DNA from: Nocardioides cremeus
GTDB taxonomy: Bacteria > Actinomycetota > Actinomycetes > Propionibacteriales > Nocardioidaceae
Reading direction: 5' to 3'
Assembly (NCBI RefSeq): GCF_030518195.1
Contig: NZ_JAULSC010000023.1
Location: 1 to 45,905 of the forward strand
Length of the DNA: 45,905 nucleotides
Below, piece after piece: positions 1 to 7,339 of the stretch. The number at the start of each line of letters is the position of its first letter. The first letter of the stretch is position 1. The position numbers were made by a program, and so were the translations under genes. The notes below the pieces were generated by a model. That model was not told the DNA's origin. It worked only from the letters and a program-made list of their open reading frames with translations, and did not search any database.

Positions 1-14
1 GCGACGCGTACGAC

Positions 15-836
15 GTGCCCGCGGGCCGGGTCGAGCGCCCGCGCTCGCAGGTCGACGCGGCGACCGTGGCCGCGGCGGGCGAGCGGCTCGTGCGGGCGCT
101 GGCCACCACCACCCCCTGCGCACCGGTGCGCGACCTGATCGGGGCCACCGACGTCGCGGCGGCCTACCTCGTGCAGGGGCACCTCAACGCCAGCCGGGTC
201 GCGGCGGGCGCCCGCGTGGTGGGCCGCAAGATCGGCGCCACTTCCGAGGCGGTGCAGACCCAGCTGGGGGTCGACCAGCCCGACTTCGGGGTGCTCTTCG
301 ACGACATGGGCCTCGAGGACGGCGCTCACGTGCCGGTCGGACGCCTCCTGCAGCCCAAGGTCGAGGCCGAGGTGGCGTTCGTGCTGGGCGAGGACCTCGA
401 CGACGGCCCCCTCGACCTCGCCCAGGTCCGGGGCGCGGTCGACCACGCCGTGGCCGCGCTCGAGATCGTCGACTCGCGCATCCGCGACTGGGACATCTCC
501 TTCGCCGACACCGTCGCCGACAACGCCTCCTCGGGCCTCTACGTGCTGGGCTCCCGCCGGCGCACCCTGGCCGAGGTCGAGCCCGTGGGCGTGACGATGT
601 CGATGCGCATCGACGACGTCGAGGTCTCCACGGGCACCGGCGCGGCCTGCCTGGGCGACCCGCTGCGGGCGGTGGCGTGGCTGGCCCACCAGGCCCGTCT
701 CTTCGGCGAGCCGCTGCGCGCCGGGCAGGTGGTGCTGTCCGGAGCGCTCGGGCCGATGCGCCCGGTGGCCCCCGGCTCCACCGTCGTCGCCGAGATCAGC
801 GGGCTCGGCAGCGTCACCGCCCACTTCCCCGGTTGA
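15..836 (+). CDS. 2-keto-4-pentenoate hydratase family protein (MhpD/HsaE-like), 5' end uncertain
   Basis: This family hydrates 2-hydroxypenta-2,4-dienoate-type products in meta-cleavage pathways for aromatic and steroid rings, giving 4-hydroxy-2-oxo acids for an aldolase. The middle carries the family signatures KIGATSEAVQ and GVDQPDFGVLFDDM, then the acidic metal-site region around KVEAEVAFVLG and ALEIVDSRIRDW. About 273 residues is normal for the family. The frame stays open to the left edge of the window. The GTG at 15 is therefore only the first visible start. Similarity to relatives begins near residue 14, so the first residues may be spurious or the gene may begin outside the window. 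No partner aldolase or dehydrogenase is visible, so the exact substrate is unknown. The family call is secure and the pathway is not. Confidence 0.85.
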   Translation: MPAGRVERPRSQVDAATVAAAGERLVRALATTTPCAPVRDLIGATDVAAAYLVQGHLNASRVAAGARVVGRKIGATSEAVQTQLGVDQPDFGVLFDDMGLEDGAHVPVGRLLQPKVEAEVAFVLGEDLDDGPLDLAQVRGAVDHAVAALEIVDSRIRDWDISFADTVADNASSGLYVLGSRRRTLAEVEPVGVTMSMRIDDVEVSTGTGAACLGDPLRAVAWLAHQARLFGEPLRAGQVVLSGALGPMRPVAPGSTVVAEISGLGSVTAHFPG

Positions 837-1152
837 GCGCCCACCCTCACCTGTACAGGTGACGCACCGCACGGCGATGCGCCGCGACCCGGGGCGGCGC
901 GGTACGGTGGAGGCGTGCCTGGACGCGTGTCCGGGCACGACCAGCACCGATCCCGTCGTCGCGGGCCCCGGACCCGAGTTCCTCGGTCCCGCCGATCGGT
1001 CCGCCGTCGCCGTCGGGACGTGCTGGACGCGTCGTCCTCGTGTGCGCCAGCAGGCTCCACGAGGCGGGGCACGCCCGGGTGCACGGGTCCGCGGACGGTG
1101 GTGAGCAGCCCCGCCGCGCGAGTGCACCGGTGTCACTCCAGAGGAGGAGCTT
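837..1152. other. 316-bp intergenic region with palindrome and putative promoter
   Basis: No convincing gene is seen here. It holds a perfect 16-bp palindrome (847-862) just after the hydratase stop. A possible -10 hexamer TACGGT lies at 903-908, which would give the helicase gene a leader of roughly 240 nt. The small open frames in this stretch have arginine-rich, shadow-like composition and no family resemblance. Confidence 0.5.
847..862. promoter_or_regulatory. perfect 16-bp palindrome, possible operator
   Basis: The sequence TCACCTGTACAGGTGA is perfectly self-complementary and lies 11 bp after the hydratase stop codon and about 40 bp before a possible -10 hexamer. It has no loop or T-run, so it looks more like a protein-binding site than a terminator. 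The binding protein is unknown. Confidence 0.4.
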
Positions 1153-3294
1153 GTGGCTCAACGAGGCCAGCGCCGGTCCGGCGGCGCCCGCACGGCGCCC
1201 CGCGCGCAGCGGCGTACCCGCGATCTCGACAACGAGGGCATCATCCCCGTGCTCGCCAAGGCCGTGCGCGAGGTCGAGGGCGCGGTCCAGCGCGGCGCCG
1301 TGCGCCCCTCCGTGCGCACCAAGTTCCAGGTGGTGGCCCACCTCGTGCGCGAGGAGCGGGCCCGGATCAAGGCCGACGAGGAGACCTCGGAGGGCCAGAA
1401 GGCCGCCCAGCTCAAGCGCCTCGACGGGGTCGCGACGATCCTGGCCAAGACCTCCACGCGCGAGACCAGCATGCTCGCGCTGCTCGCCGAGGACGCCGAC
1501 TTCTCCCACTCGGCGCGGGAGCTGAAGGCCGAGATGCAGCGCGCGGCCGGCCTCGAGGTCGAGGTCGAGAAGCCCGCCCCGGCTCCCGAGCCCGGCGCCG
1601 ACGCGCAGGTCGACCGACGCGTCGTGCCGCCGTCGGTGATCTCGCGCCAGCTGGCCAACCCGTTCCTGGTGCCCGACTTCGGGGTCGCCGACGCGACCCG
1701 GCCGCGCAACGGCCGCCTCGCCGGCTGGGAGCTGCTCGGCCCTCTCTTCCGCTCCTTCGAGTACGCCGGCGGCGGTGCCCCGGCGTGCATGCCGCTGCCC
1801 GACCCGTCGGCCTTCCGCGCCCCCGACGGCATGCAGCTGATGCCGCACCAGGCCCAGATGGTCGCCGCGGCCGCCGCCGGCCACCGCAGCTTCCTGCTGG
1901 CCGACGAGCCCGGCCTGGGCAAGACCGCGCAGGCGCTGCTGGCCGCACAGGCCGCCGACGCCTACCCGCTGCTGTGCGTGGTGCCCAACGTCGTCAAGAC
2001 CAACTGGGCCCGCGAGGCCGGCCTGTGGACCCCGCACCGCCCGGTCACCGTGATCCACGGCGACGGCAGCGACATCGACGGCTTCGCCGACATCGTGGTG
2101 GTCAACTACGAGGTGCTCGACCGCCACGTCGGCTGGCTCGGCGACCTCGGCTTCAAGGGGATGGTCGTCGACGAGGCGCACTTCATCAAGAACAAGACCT
2201 CCCAGCGCAGCCAGCACGTGCTGCAGCTCTCCGAGCGGATCCGCTCGCGCACCGCGCACCCGCTGCTGATGGCGCTGACCGGCACGCCGCTGATCAACGA
2301 CCTCGAGGACTTCCGTGCGATCTGGCAGTTCCTGGGCTGGATCGACGACCGCAAGCCGCTCGGCAAGCTCATGGACGCGCTCGAGGAGACCGGGCTGACC
2401 CCGGCCGAGCCGGCCTTCTACGGCGCCGCGCGCGCCAAGGTCATCGACATGGGCATCGTGCGCCGCCGCAAGGTCGACGTGGCCGCCGACATCCCGGCCC
2501 GCCGGGTCGCCGACCTGCCCGTCGAGCTCGACGACGCCCTGGGCCGCTCGATCCGCGACGCCGAGCGCGAGCTGGCCCGCCGCCTCGTGGCCCGCTACCA
2601 CTCCGCCCTGGAGACCCGCACCTCCGGCGTGGTCGTCGACGGCATCGACCACGAGCTCGTACGCCGCGTCGCGACGTGGGAGCGCGAGGACACCGCCGGC
2701 GCCAAGAACGGCGAGAACGTCTTCTCGATGATGCGCCGCATCGGCCAGGCCAAGGCCGGGCTGGCCGCCGACTACGCCGCCCAGCTGGCGCGCAGCGTCG
2801 GCAAGGTCGTCTTCTTCGCCAAGCACGTCGACGTGATGGACGTGGCCGAGGAGACCTTCGCGCGCCGCGAGCTGCGCTACACCTCGATCCGCGGCGACCA
2901 GACGCCCAAGGCCCGCGAAGCCGCCATCAAGGCCTTCCAGGAGGACCCCGACGTCGCCGTGGTGGTCTGCTCGCTCTCGGCCGCCGGCGTGGGGCTCAAC
3001 CTGCAGGTGGCCTCCAACCTGGTGCTGGCCGAGCTGTCGTGGACCGACGCCGAGCAGACCCAGGCGATCGACCGCATCCACCGCATCGGCCAGGAGCTGC
3101 CGGTCACCGCCTGGCGCGTGATCGCGGCGCAGACCCTCGACACCAAGATCGCCGAGCTGATCGACTCCAAGGCCGGCCTGGCCGCCACGGCGCTCGACGG
3201 CTCCGACGAGGAGGTCGGCTCGTCGGCCGACGTGCAGCTCGAGGCGCTGGTCGCGCTGCTCACCGAGGCGCTGGAGGCCGAGCAGGCCCGCTGA
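1153..3294 (+). CDS. SNF2-family DEAD/DEAH helicase-like ATPase
   Basis: This is a 713-residue SNF2/HepA-type double-stranded DNA translocase. Residues 251-258 read DEPGLGKT (motif I), residues 340-343 are DEAH (motif II), and LTGTPL (motif III) follows. The C-terminal RecA lobe ends with the classic QAIDRIHRIGQ motif VI. The N-terminal 150 residues are charged, helical and not a recognised domain. The GTG start is preceded by GAGGAGG at 1141-1147. No nuclease, methyltransferase or HepA-type SWIM domain is fused or adjacent, so there is no evidence for a defence system. A role in chromatin or repair remodelling is inferred from the family only. The 3' end overlaps the convergent PAP2 gene by 35 bp. 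Confidence 0.88.
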   Translation: MAQRGQRRSGGARTAPRAQRRTRDLDNEGIIPVLAKAVREVEGAVQRGAVRPSVRTKFQVVAHLVREERARIKADEETSEGQKAAQLKRLDGVATILAKTSTRETSMLALLAEDADFSHSARELKAEMQRAAGLEVEVEKPAPAPEPGADAQVDRRVVPPSVISRQLANPFLVPDFGVADATRPRNGRLAGWELLGPLFRSFEYAGGGAPACMPLPDPSAFRAPDGMQLMPHQAQMVAAAAAGHRSFLLADEPGLGKTAQALLAAQAADAYPLLCVVPNVVKTNWAREAGLWTPHRPVTVIHGDGSDIDGFADIVVVNYEVLDRHVGWLGDLGFKGMVVDEAHFIKNKTSQRSQHVLQLSERIRSRTAHPLLMALTGTPLINDLEDFRAIWQFLGWIDDRKPLGKLMDALEETGLTPAEPAFYGAARAKVIDMGIVRRRKVDVAADIPARRVADLPVELDDALGRSIRDAERELARRLVARYHSALETRTSGVVVDGIDHELVRRVATWEREDTAGAKNGENVFSMMRRIGQAKAGLAADYAAQLARSVGKVVFFAKHVDVMDVAEETFARRELRYTSIRGDQTPKAREAAIKAFQEDPDVAVVVCSLSAAGVGLNLQVASNLVLAELSWTDAEQTQAIDRIHRIGQELPVTAWRVIAAQTLDTKIAELIDSKAGLAATALDGSDEEVGSSADVQLEALVALLTEALEAEQAR

Positions 3295-4024
3295 GCCGCC
3301 GGGCCCGCACGGCCCGGTCGACGAGCAGCACGACCGCGGCCCCGGCGACGGCGTCGAGGAGCCAGTGGTTGCCGGTCATCACCACCACCAACGTGGTCAC
3401 GACCGGGTAGCACCAGACCAGCGTGCGCCAGCGCCCCGGCACCAGCCGCGACAGGGTGAGGGCGACCCAGACCGCCCACCCGACGTGCATCGAGGGCATC
3501 GCGGCCAGCTGGTTGGTCATCGAGCCCAGTCCGCGCGGTGCCGAGGCGCTCTGGCCCCACCACCCCCAGTCGGCGGTCTGCGCGAGCACGTCGACGTACC
3601 CCGGCACCAGGCGCGGGGGAGCCACCGGCACCACCAGGTAGAACGCGAGGGCGGTCAGCGTCGAGGCCACCAGCACGGTGCGGGCGCTGCGGTAGGCCCC
3701 GGGTCGCCGCAGCCAGACGACGAGCAGCACCAGCGCGGTGACGGCGTAGTGCGTGACCGTGTACCAGTACGCCGCGCCGACGCCGACGACCACGTGCGCG
3801 GCGGTCCAGCCGTTCAGGGTGGGCTCGACCGCGATCCCGAGCGTCCGCTCCCACTCGAAGATGCGCTCGGCGACCCGCTGTGCCGCGGCCAGGTCGTCGT
3901 CGGCCAGGAGGCGCGAGGCGGTGTAGCCGAGGTACAGCACGGCCAGCAGCGCCAGCTCGCGCAGGGCGGGGAGCAGCCGGGACCGGACGGTGGGCGCGGC
4001 GGAGCCGACGGTGGCCTCCCTCAT
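3260..4024 (-). CDS. PAP2-superfamily membrane phosphatase
   Basis: This 254-residue polytopic membrane protein belongs to the PAP2 (type 2 phosphatidic acid phosphatase / inositolphosphotransferase) family. It has hydrophobic segments near residues 22-40, 76-104, 116-134, 180-195 and 203-232. The catalytic motifs are PSMHVGW with His180 and GNHWLLD with His220 and Asp224. The first PAP2 motif is weak, as in the PAP2_3/AUR1-like subgroup. The ATG at 4024 is preceded by GAGGG. A longer open frame reaching 4312 runs antisense through the next gene and is not credible. Its lipid substrate cannot be told from sequence. Confidence 0.82.
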   Translation of the reverse strand: MREATVGSAAPTVRSRLLPALRELALLAVLYLGYTASRLLADDDLAAAQRVAERIFEWERTLGIAVEPTLNGWTAAHVVVGVGAAYWYTVTHYAVTALVLLVVWLRRPGAYRSARTVLVASTLTALAFYLVVPVAPPRLVPGYVDVLAQTADWGWWGQSASAPRGLGSMTNQLAAMPSMHVGWAVWVALTLSRLVPGRWRTLVWCYPVVTTLVVVMTGNHWLLDAVAGAAVVLLVDRAVRARRLSGPARPPAPR

Positions 4025-4131
4025 CCCTCGATCATCGCTGCCGACCGGCCTCGGCTGCGCCCCCCTTCTGGTGGTCGTGCTCCTCTCGGGCAGGTCGCAC
4101 CCGCCGCCCCCTTGCGCTCCTGCACAACCTG

Positions 4132-4160
4132 TGTTGAACTCTAAGCGAGAAACCTCAACA
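4132..4160. promoter_or_regulatory. inverted repeat TGTTGA-N17-TCAACA upstream of the small-protein gene
   Basis: TGTTGA at 4132-4137 and TCAACA at 4155-4160 are perfect inverted copies separated by 17 bp, in a locally AT-richer stretch 27 bp before the start codon at 4187. The spacing suits a dimeric regulator touching two major grooves. TTGAAC inside the left arm could also serve as a -35 element. No regulator is identified. Confidence 0.4.
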
Positions 4161-4186
4161 AGTTGTTTCACTATGAAGGAGGAGGC

Positions 4187-4453
4187 ATGGCGACGACACA
4201 AGACACCAGCACCCAGGCCGTGGACGGCTCGCGCAGCGACGAGGTGGTCGACTGGACCGACCTCGGCCGCCGGATGTGGACGTTCCTGACCGGCCGCGAG
4301 GCGGCCATCCACTACGCGTTCGAGGACATCACCGTCGAGGTCCCCCGCGACACCGGCGCCCGCGCCCCCCGTGCGACCTGGAAGGTCGACGGACGCCTGA
4401 CCATCACCACCACCGACCGGGGCGAGCCCACGCCCCCCACCGAAGGACGGTAG
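4187..4453 (+). CDS. small conserved hypothetical protein (88 aa)
   Basis: I do not recognise a named family. The 88-residue protein has a polar, Thr/Ser-rich N-terminus, then a compact region (residues 23-75) containing DLGRRMWTFLTGREA and a run of alternating hydrophobic residues (ITVEVP, ATWKVDGRLTITT) that suggests a small beta-sheet domain. It has no signal peptide or membrane segment. The start ATG follows a strong AAGGAGGAGG ribosome site at 4176-4185. An upstream in-frame ATG at 4163 would place the ribosome site inside the gene and is rejected. Its stop lies 5 bp before the FHA-protein gene, so the two are almost certainly co-transcribed and probably act together. Confidence 0.75.
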   Translation: MATTQDTSTQAVDGSRSDEVVDWTDLGRRMWTFLTGREAAIHYAFEDITVEVPRDTGARAPRATWKVDGRLTITTTDRGEPTPPTEGR

Positions 4454-4458
4454 GAGTC

Positions 4459-5322
4459 ATGGCCACCCAGGTCTCCGCCGACCTGCACTTCAGCCTCGGC
4501 CGCGAGGGCAAGGACGACCTGCACGGCCACCTCACCGGCGCCGGCAGCCGGCTCACGCTCGACGTCGACGACCCCGGCGCGTTCGCCGGGGCCGGCGACG
4601 CCCCGCTCATCCGTCGGGTCGCCGGCGAGCTGGCCGCGCGCGACATCGTGCTCCGGGTCGTGCAGGGCGAGACGCACCTGGTGACCCTCGGTGCGGTGCG
4701 CGCCCCCTGGTGGCAGCGCCGGGTGACCCGGTCGCGCCACATCCGCCTGGGCAGCCTCAAGGGCGCCTGGACCTCGGCCCGCTCGCGTGCGGCCGGTCGC
4801 GGCCCCGTGCTGCCCGGCCTCGAGCTGAGCCCGCCCGCCACCCTGTGGCCCCCGTTCCCCACGATGCACCCGCAGGCGCGGCGCCCGGTCAGCACCACCC
4901 ACGACCCCGCCGGCGGCGGCAGCCCCCGGCTCGTGCTGGTGCGCGAGCACGTCTGGGGCGGCGAGCGCCAGCCCGTCTTCTGGCTCGAGGAGACCCAGAC
5001 GATCGGCTCCGACGAGTCCTGCGACATCGTGCTGCCCGGCCTCGAGCCGGTGCACGCCCGCGTCGTGCACGACGAGCGCGACGAGTTCTGCGTCCACCCG
5101 GTCGCCGGGCTCAGCCGGGTGCACGGCGCCCCGGTCACCGAGCCGGTGCTGCTGCGCACCGGCAGCCGCCTCGACCTCGGTGAGCACCACCTGGTCTACT
5201 CCCGCGAGGAGTTCGCCGACCACGGCCGACCGCACGGCGGCCGCATCGGCGGCGAGCTGGGCCACCAGGTGCCGCAGCCGCCGCGACCACCGGCGCGAGC
5301 CGACCTGTCCGAGAGCGCCTGA
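4459..5322 (+). CDS. FHA-domain-like protein with degenerate phosphothreonine site
   Basis: This 287-residue cytoplasmic protein has an unrecognised N-terminal half (residues 1-110), a proline-rich linker (about 115-155) and a C-terminal FHA-like beta-sandwich (about 173-248). The FHA core reads IGSDESCDIVLPGLEPVHARV. In canonical FHA domains the first motif is Gly-Arg and the second is Ser-x-x-His. Here Ser replaces the phosphate-binding Arg and Glu replaces the Ser, while His199 is kept. Phosphothreonine binding may therefore be lost, with the fold kept as a scaffold. The start ATG sits 5 bp after the stop of the small upstream gene with TAGGAG as ribosome site. The role is unknown. Confidence 0.75.
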   Translation: MATQVSADLHFSLGREGKDDLHGHLTGAGSRLTLDVDDPGAFAGAGDAPLIRRVAGELAARDIVLRVVQGETHLVTLGAVRAPWWQRRVTRSRHIRLGSLKGAWTSARSRAAGRGPVLPGLELSPPATLWPPFPTMHPQARRPVSTTHDPAGGGSPRLVLVREHVWGGERQPVFWLEETQTIGSDESCDIVLPGLEPVHARVVHDERDEFCVHPVAGLSRVHGAPVTEPVLLRTGSRLDLGEHHLVYSREEFADHGRPHGGRIGGELGHQVPQPPRPPARADLSESA

Positions 5323-5353
5323 GCCGGACGCACGTGACGCCCCGGCCGAGCCC

Positions 5354-6403
5354 TCACTGCCCGGCCGGGCGCCCCGTGCCGAAGAGCAGCTGGGGGCGCT
5401 CGGGCAGCGCGAACTCGGTGCCCACCGACTCGCAGCGCCGCTCGCCCAGGGTGCAGGCGACCACGACGGTGCGCCCGGAGGGTCCCAGTGCGCTGCCCCG
5501 CGCGCTGGCCGCCCCGTAGAAGGTGCGGTCGTCGACCCAGCCGCCGAGGTAGAAGAACCGGTCGCCGGTCTCGACCTCGTGCGGGGTGCCGTCGACGGCG
5601 TCGTACCAGACGCCGGTCGTGCGCTCGGCCGCGATCACGGCGTCGCTGCCCGGCGAGAGCCATCCGGCGGCGGTCGACTGCTCGCGCGGCCGGGCCAGCC
5701 GCAGCCGGCCGTCGGCCGTCTCGCGCAGCCGCACCGGCGTGCCGCGCTCCTCGGGCAGGACCAGGGCCCGCTCGGGGCGCACCAGCTCGGGCTCGGAGCC
5801 GTCGAGCGGCAGCCGCAGGGTGCCGCCGGCCACCGGGTCGGCGGCGTACGCCGCATCGTCGGAGAAGCCGAGGAAGCCCGTCTCGGCGTCCTCGTAGAGG
5901 TCCGCGAGGTCGCCGAGCTCCTCCACCGGCGCCGGCTCGCGCAGCACCTGCTCGCCGGTGCCGGCGTCGAGCACCACCGGCACGGCCAGGTGGGTGCCGA
6001 ACTCGTCCTGGCGTCCGCGCGCCGCGTCCAGCAGGCCGAGGTGGCGCCCGTCGGCCGAGAGGCTCAGCTCGCTCGTGCCCACCCGCGCCACCCGCTCGGC
6101 GGCGCCGCCGTCGCTCCACCACAGCGACCCCTCGGCCAGGTAGTGCACGCCCCAGCGGGTCACCACGAACGCGGTGGGCGCCGGGTCGAGCTCCATCGTC
6201 ACCTCGCCCACGTGCAGCGTCGCTCCGACCGCCCAGGCCGGTGCGCGGTGGTCGTAGCGCGGCGAGCCCACCGGCAGCGTGAACGGTGCGCCCGCCTCGT
6301 CGTCGGGCTCGGTCGCGTCGTCGCGGCAGGCCCCCAGGCCGCCAAGCCCCAGCAGCAGGACGAGTGCGGTGCCGACGAGCGCACGGCGGGAGGGACGGGG
6401 CAC
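5354..6403 (-). CDS. secreted lipoprotein, beta-propeller-like (TolB/WD40-type)
   Basis: The 349-residue product starts with a basic N-terminus (RPSRR), a hydrophobic stretch and the lipobox-like GLGAC, followed by an Asp/Glu-rich tether, so it is probably a membrane-anchored lipoprotein. The body has repeated short beta motifs such as SLSADGRHLGLLD and FLGFSDDAAYAAD that resemble blades of a TolB/WD40-like propeller. No enzymatic residues can be named. The GTG at 6403 places the charged n-region correctly before the hydrophobic core. It is divergent from the secreted hydrolase gene at 6545 and convergent with the FHA gene (31 bp gap). Confidence 0.72.
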   Translation of the reverse strand: MPRPSRRALVGTALVLLLGLGGLGACRDDATEPDDEAGAPFTLPVGSPRYDHRAPAWAVGATLHVGEVTMELDPAPTAFVVTRWGVHYLAEGSLWWSDGGAAERVARVGTSELSLSADGRHLGLLDAARGRQDEFGTHLAVPVVLDAGTGEQVLREPAPVEELGDLADLYEDAETGFLGFSDDAAYAADPVAGGTLRLPLDGSEPELVRPERALVLPEERGTPVRLRETADGRLRLARPREQSTAAGWLSPGSDAVIAAERTTGVWYDAVDGTPHEVETGDRFFYLGGWVDDRTFYGAASARGSALGPSGRTVVVACTLGERRCESVGTEFALPERPQLLFGTGRPAGQ

Positions 6404-6544
6404 GGCACCCTGTCTAGTGGGCCGGTGTGGCAGCGAGGTCGACCAGCGGTCACGATTGCGACACGATCGCCGGGGCGTCACCCCTGGCGGGCGTGCTCGT
6501 TGTCTGGTGGGAGCGGCCCGGAGGGGGTCGGAGGAGGGGGAGAC

Positions 6545-7339
6545 GTGGTCAAGAGGCTGACCCAGGTCGTGCTCGCGGCACTGCTCGCGGTGGGCCTGGT
6601 GCTGGGCACCACCGGCGCGAGCGGCGAGCACCCGGCCGAGAAGGTCGAGGACAACCTCGCCGGCCAGAAGGTGCGCGTCAACCTGCCGCCCACCAACGAC
6701 CCCAAGGGCGTCGTCGTCTTCTTCCACGGCCAGGGCGGCAACGTCAACGACAAGATGGAGGGCCCCTGGCTCGACGCGCTGCGCCGCGACGGCTGGGTGG
6801 TGGCCTCCTCGATGTTCCACCGCGAGGCCTGGGGCAACCCCGCCTCCACCGACGACGCCGACCGGGTCTGGGAGTGGGCCGAGCGCCAGGGCGGCGCCGA
6901 GGTGACGATGTACCTCGGCACCTCGATGGGTGGCACCACCTCCCTCAACGCGCTGCTGCACGGCAAGGAGGCGCCGCCGTGCTGGTACGGCGTCAAGGCG
7001 GCCGTCGACATGTCCACGATGGGCAACGTGCCCGGCGCCAACGGCTTCATCCGCAAGGCCTACGGCGGCGGGCCCTACCCGCGCGAGCGCAACCCCGTCG
7101 ACACGGCGTACAAGCTGGCCCAGACGGGCACCACGTTCCGCTTCGTGGCTAGCCCCTTCGACCCCTACGTGCCCTACGACGCCAACACCGGGCGGCTCTC
7201 GGCGGCGCTGCAGGGCTTCGGCGCCGACGTCTCGGTGCGCACCGTGCAGGGCCCCCACGACGACCCGTCGCACTACAGCGCCTACGACGTGGTGCGCTTC
7301 GCCAACGAGTGCGCCGCGGCGCAGGGGGCGAAGGGCTAG
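6545..7339 (+). CDS. secreted alpha/beta-fold hydrolase
   Basis: This 264-residue protein begins with a clear Sec signal peptide (VKRLTQ, then a Leu/Val/Ala core, cleavage near residues 25-28). The mature part shows an alpha/beta hydrolase fold. It has an oxyanion-type HGQGG at residues 61-65, the nucleophile elbow GTSMGG with Ser127, an acidic candidate in SPFDPYVPYD, and a late His in QGPHDDPSHYSAYD. It resembles extracellular esterases or PHB-depolymerase-like enzymes, but the substrate is not evident. The GTG start follows GGAGGAGGGGGAG. The last 4 bp overlap the convergent mannosyltransferase gene. Confidence 0.8.
   Translation: MVKRLTQVVLAALLAVGLVLGTTGASGEHPAEKVEDNLAGQKVRVNLPPTNDPKGVVVFFHGQGGNVNDKMEGPWLDALRRDGWVVASSMFHREAWGNPASTDDADRVWEWAERQGGAEVTMYLGTSMGGTTSLNALLHGKEAPPCWYGVKAAVDMSTMGNVPGANGFIRKAYGGGPYPRERNPVDTAYKLAQTGTTFRFVASPFDPYVPYDANTGRLSAALQGFGADVSVRTVQGPHDDPSHYSAYDVVRFANECAAAQGAKG

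Noticed and set aside
847..3081. 744-codon open frame antisense to the SNF2 gene
   Set aside because: Composition is Gly/Leu/Val/Asp shadow of the real gene and no family motif is visible, whereas the plus-strand frame has all helicase motifs.
1153..3294. Defence-island SNF2 system
   Set aside because: No nuclease, methyltransferase, phospholipase D or other defence partner is adjacent. The flanks are metabolic and membrane genes.
915..3410. Leaderless gene starting GTG at 915 after TACGGT
   Set aside because: The frame is Arg/Pro/Gly-rich throughout and out of frame with the helicase, so the hexamer is read as a possible promoter of the helicase instead.
3260..4312. Longer PAP2 protein starting at 4312
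   Set aside because: The extra 96 residues run antisense through the small-protein gene and its promoter and have shadow composition. The ATG at 4024 has its own ribosome site.
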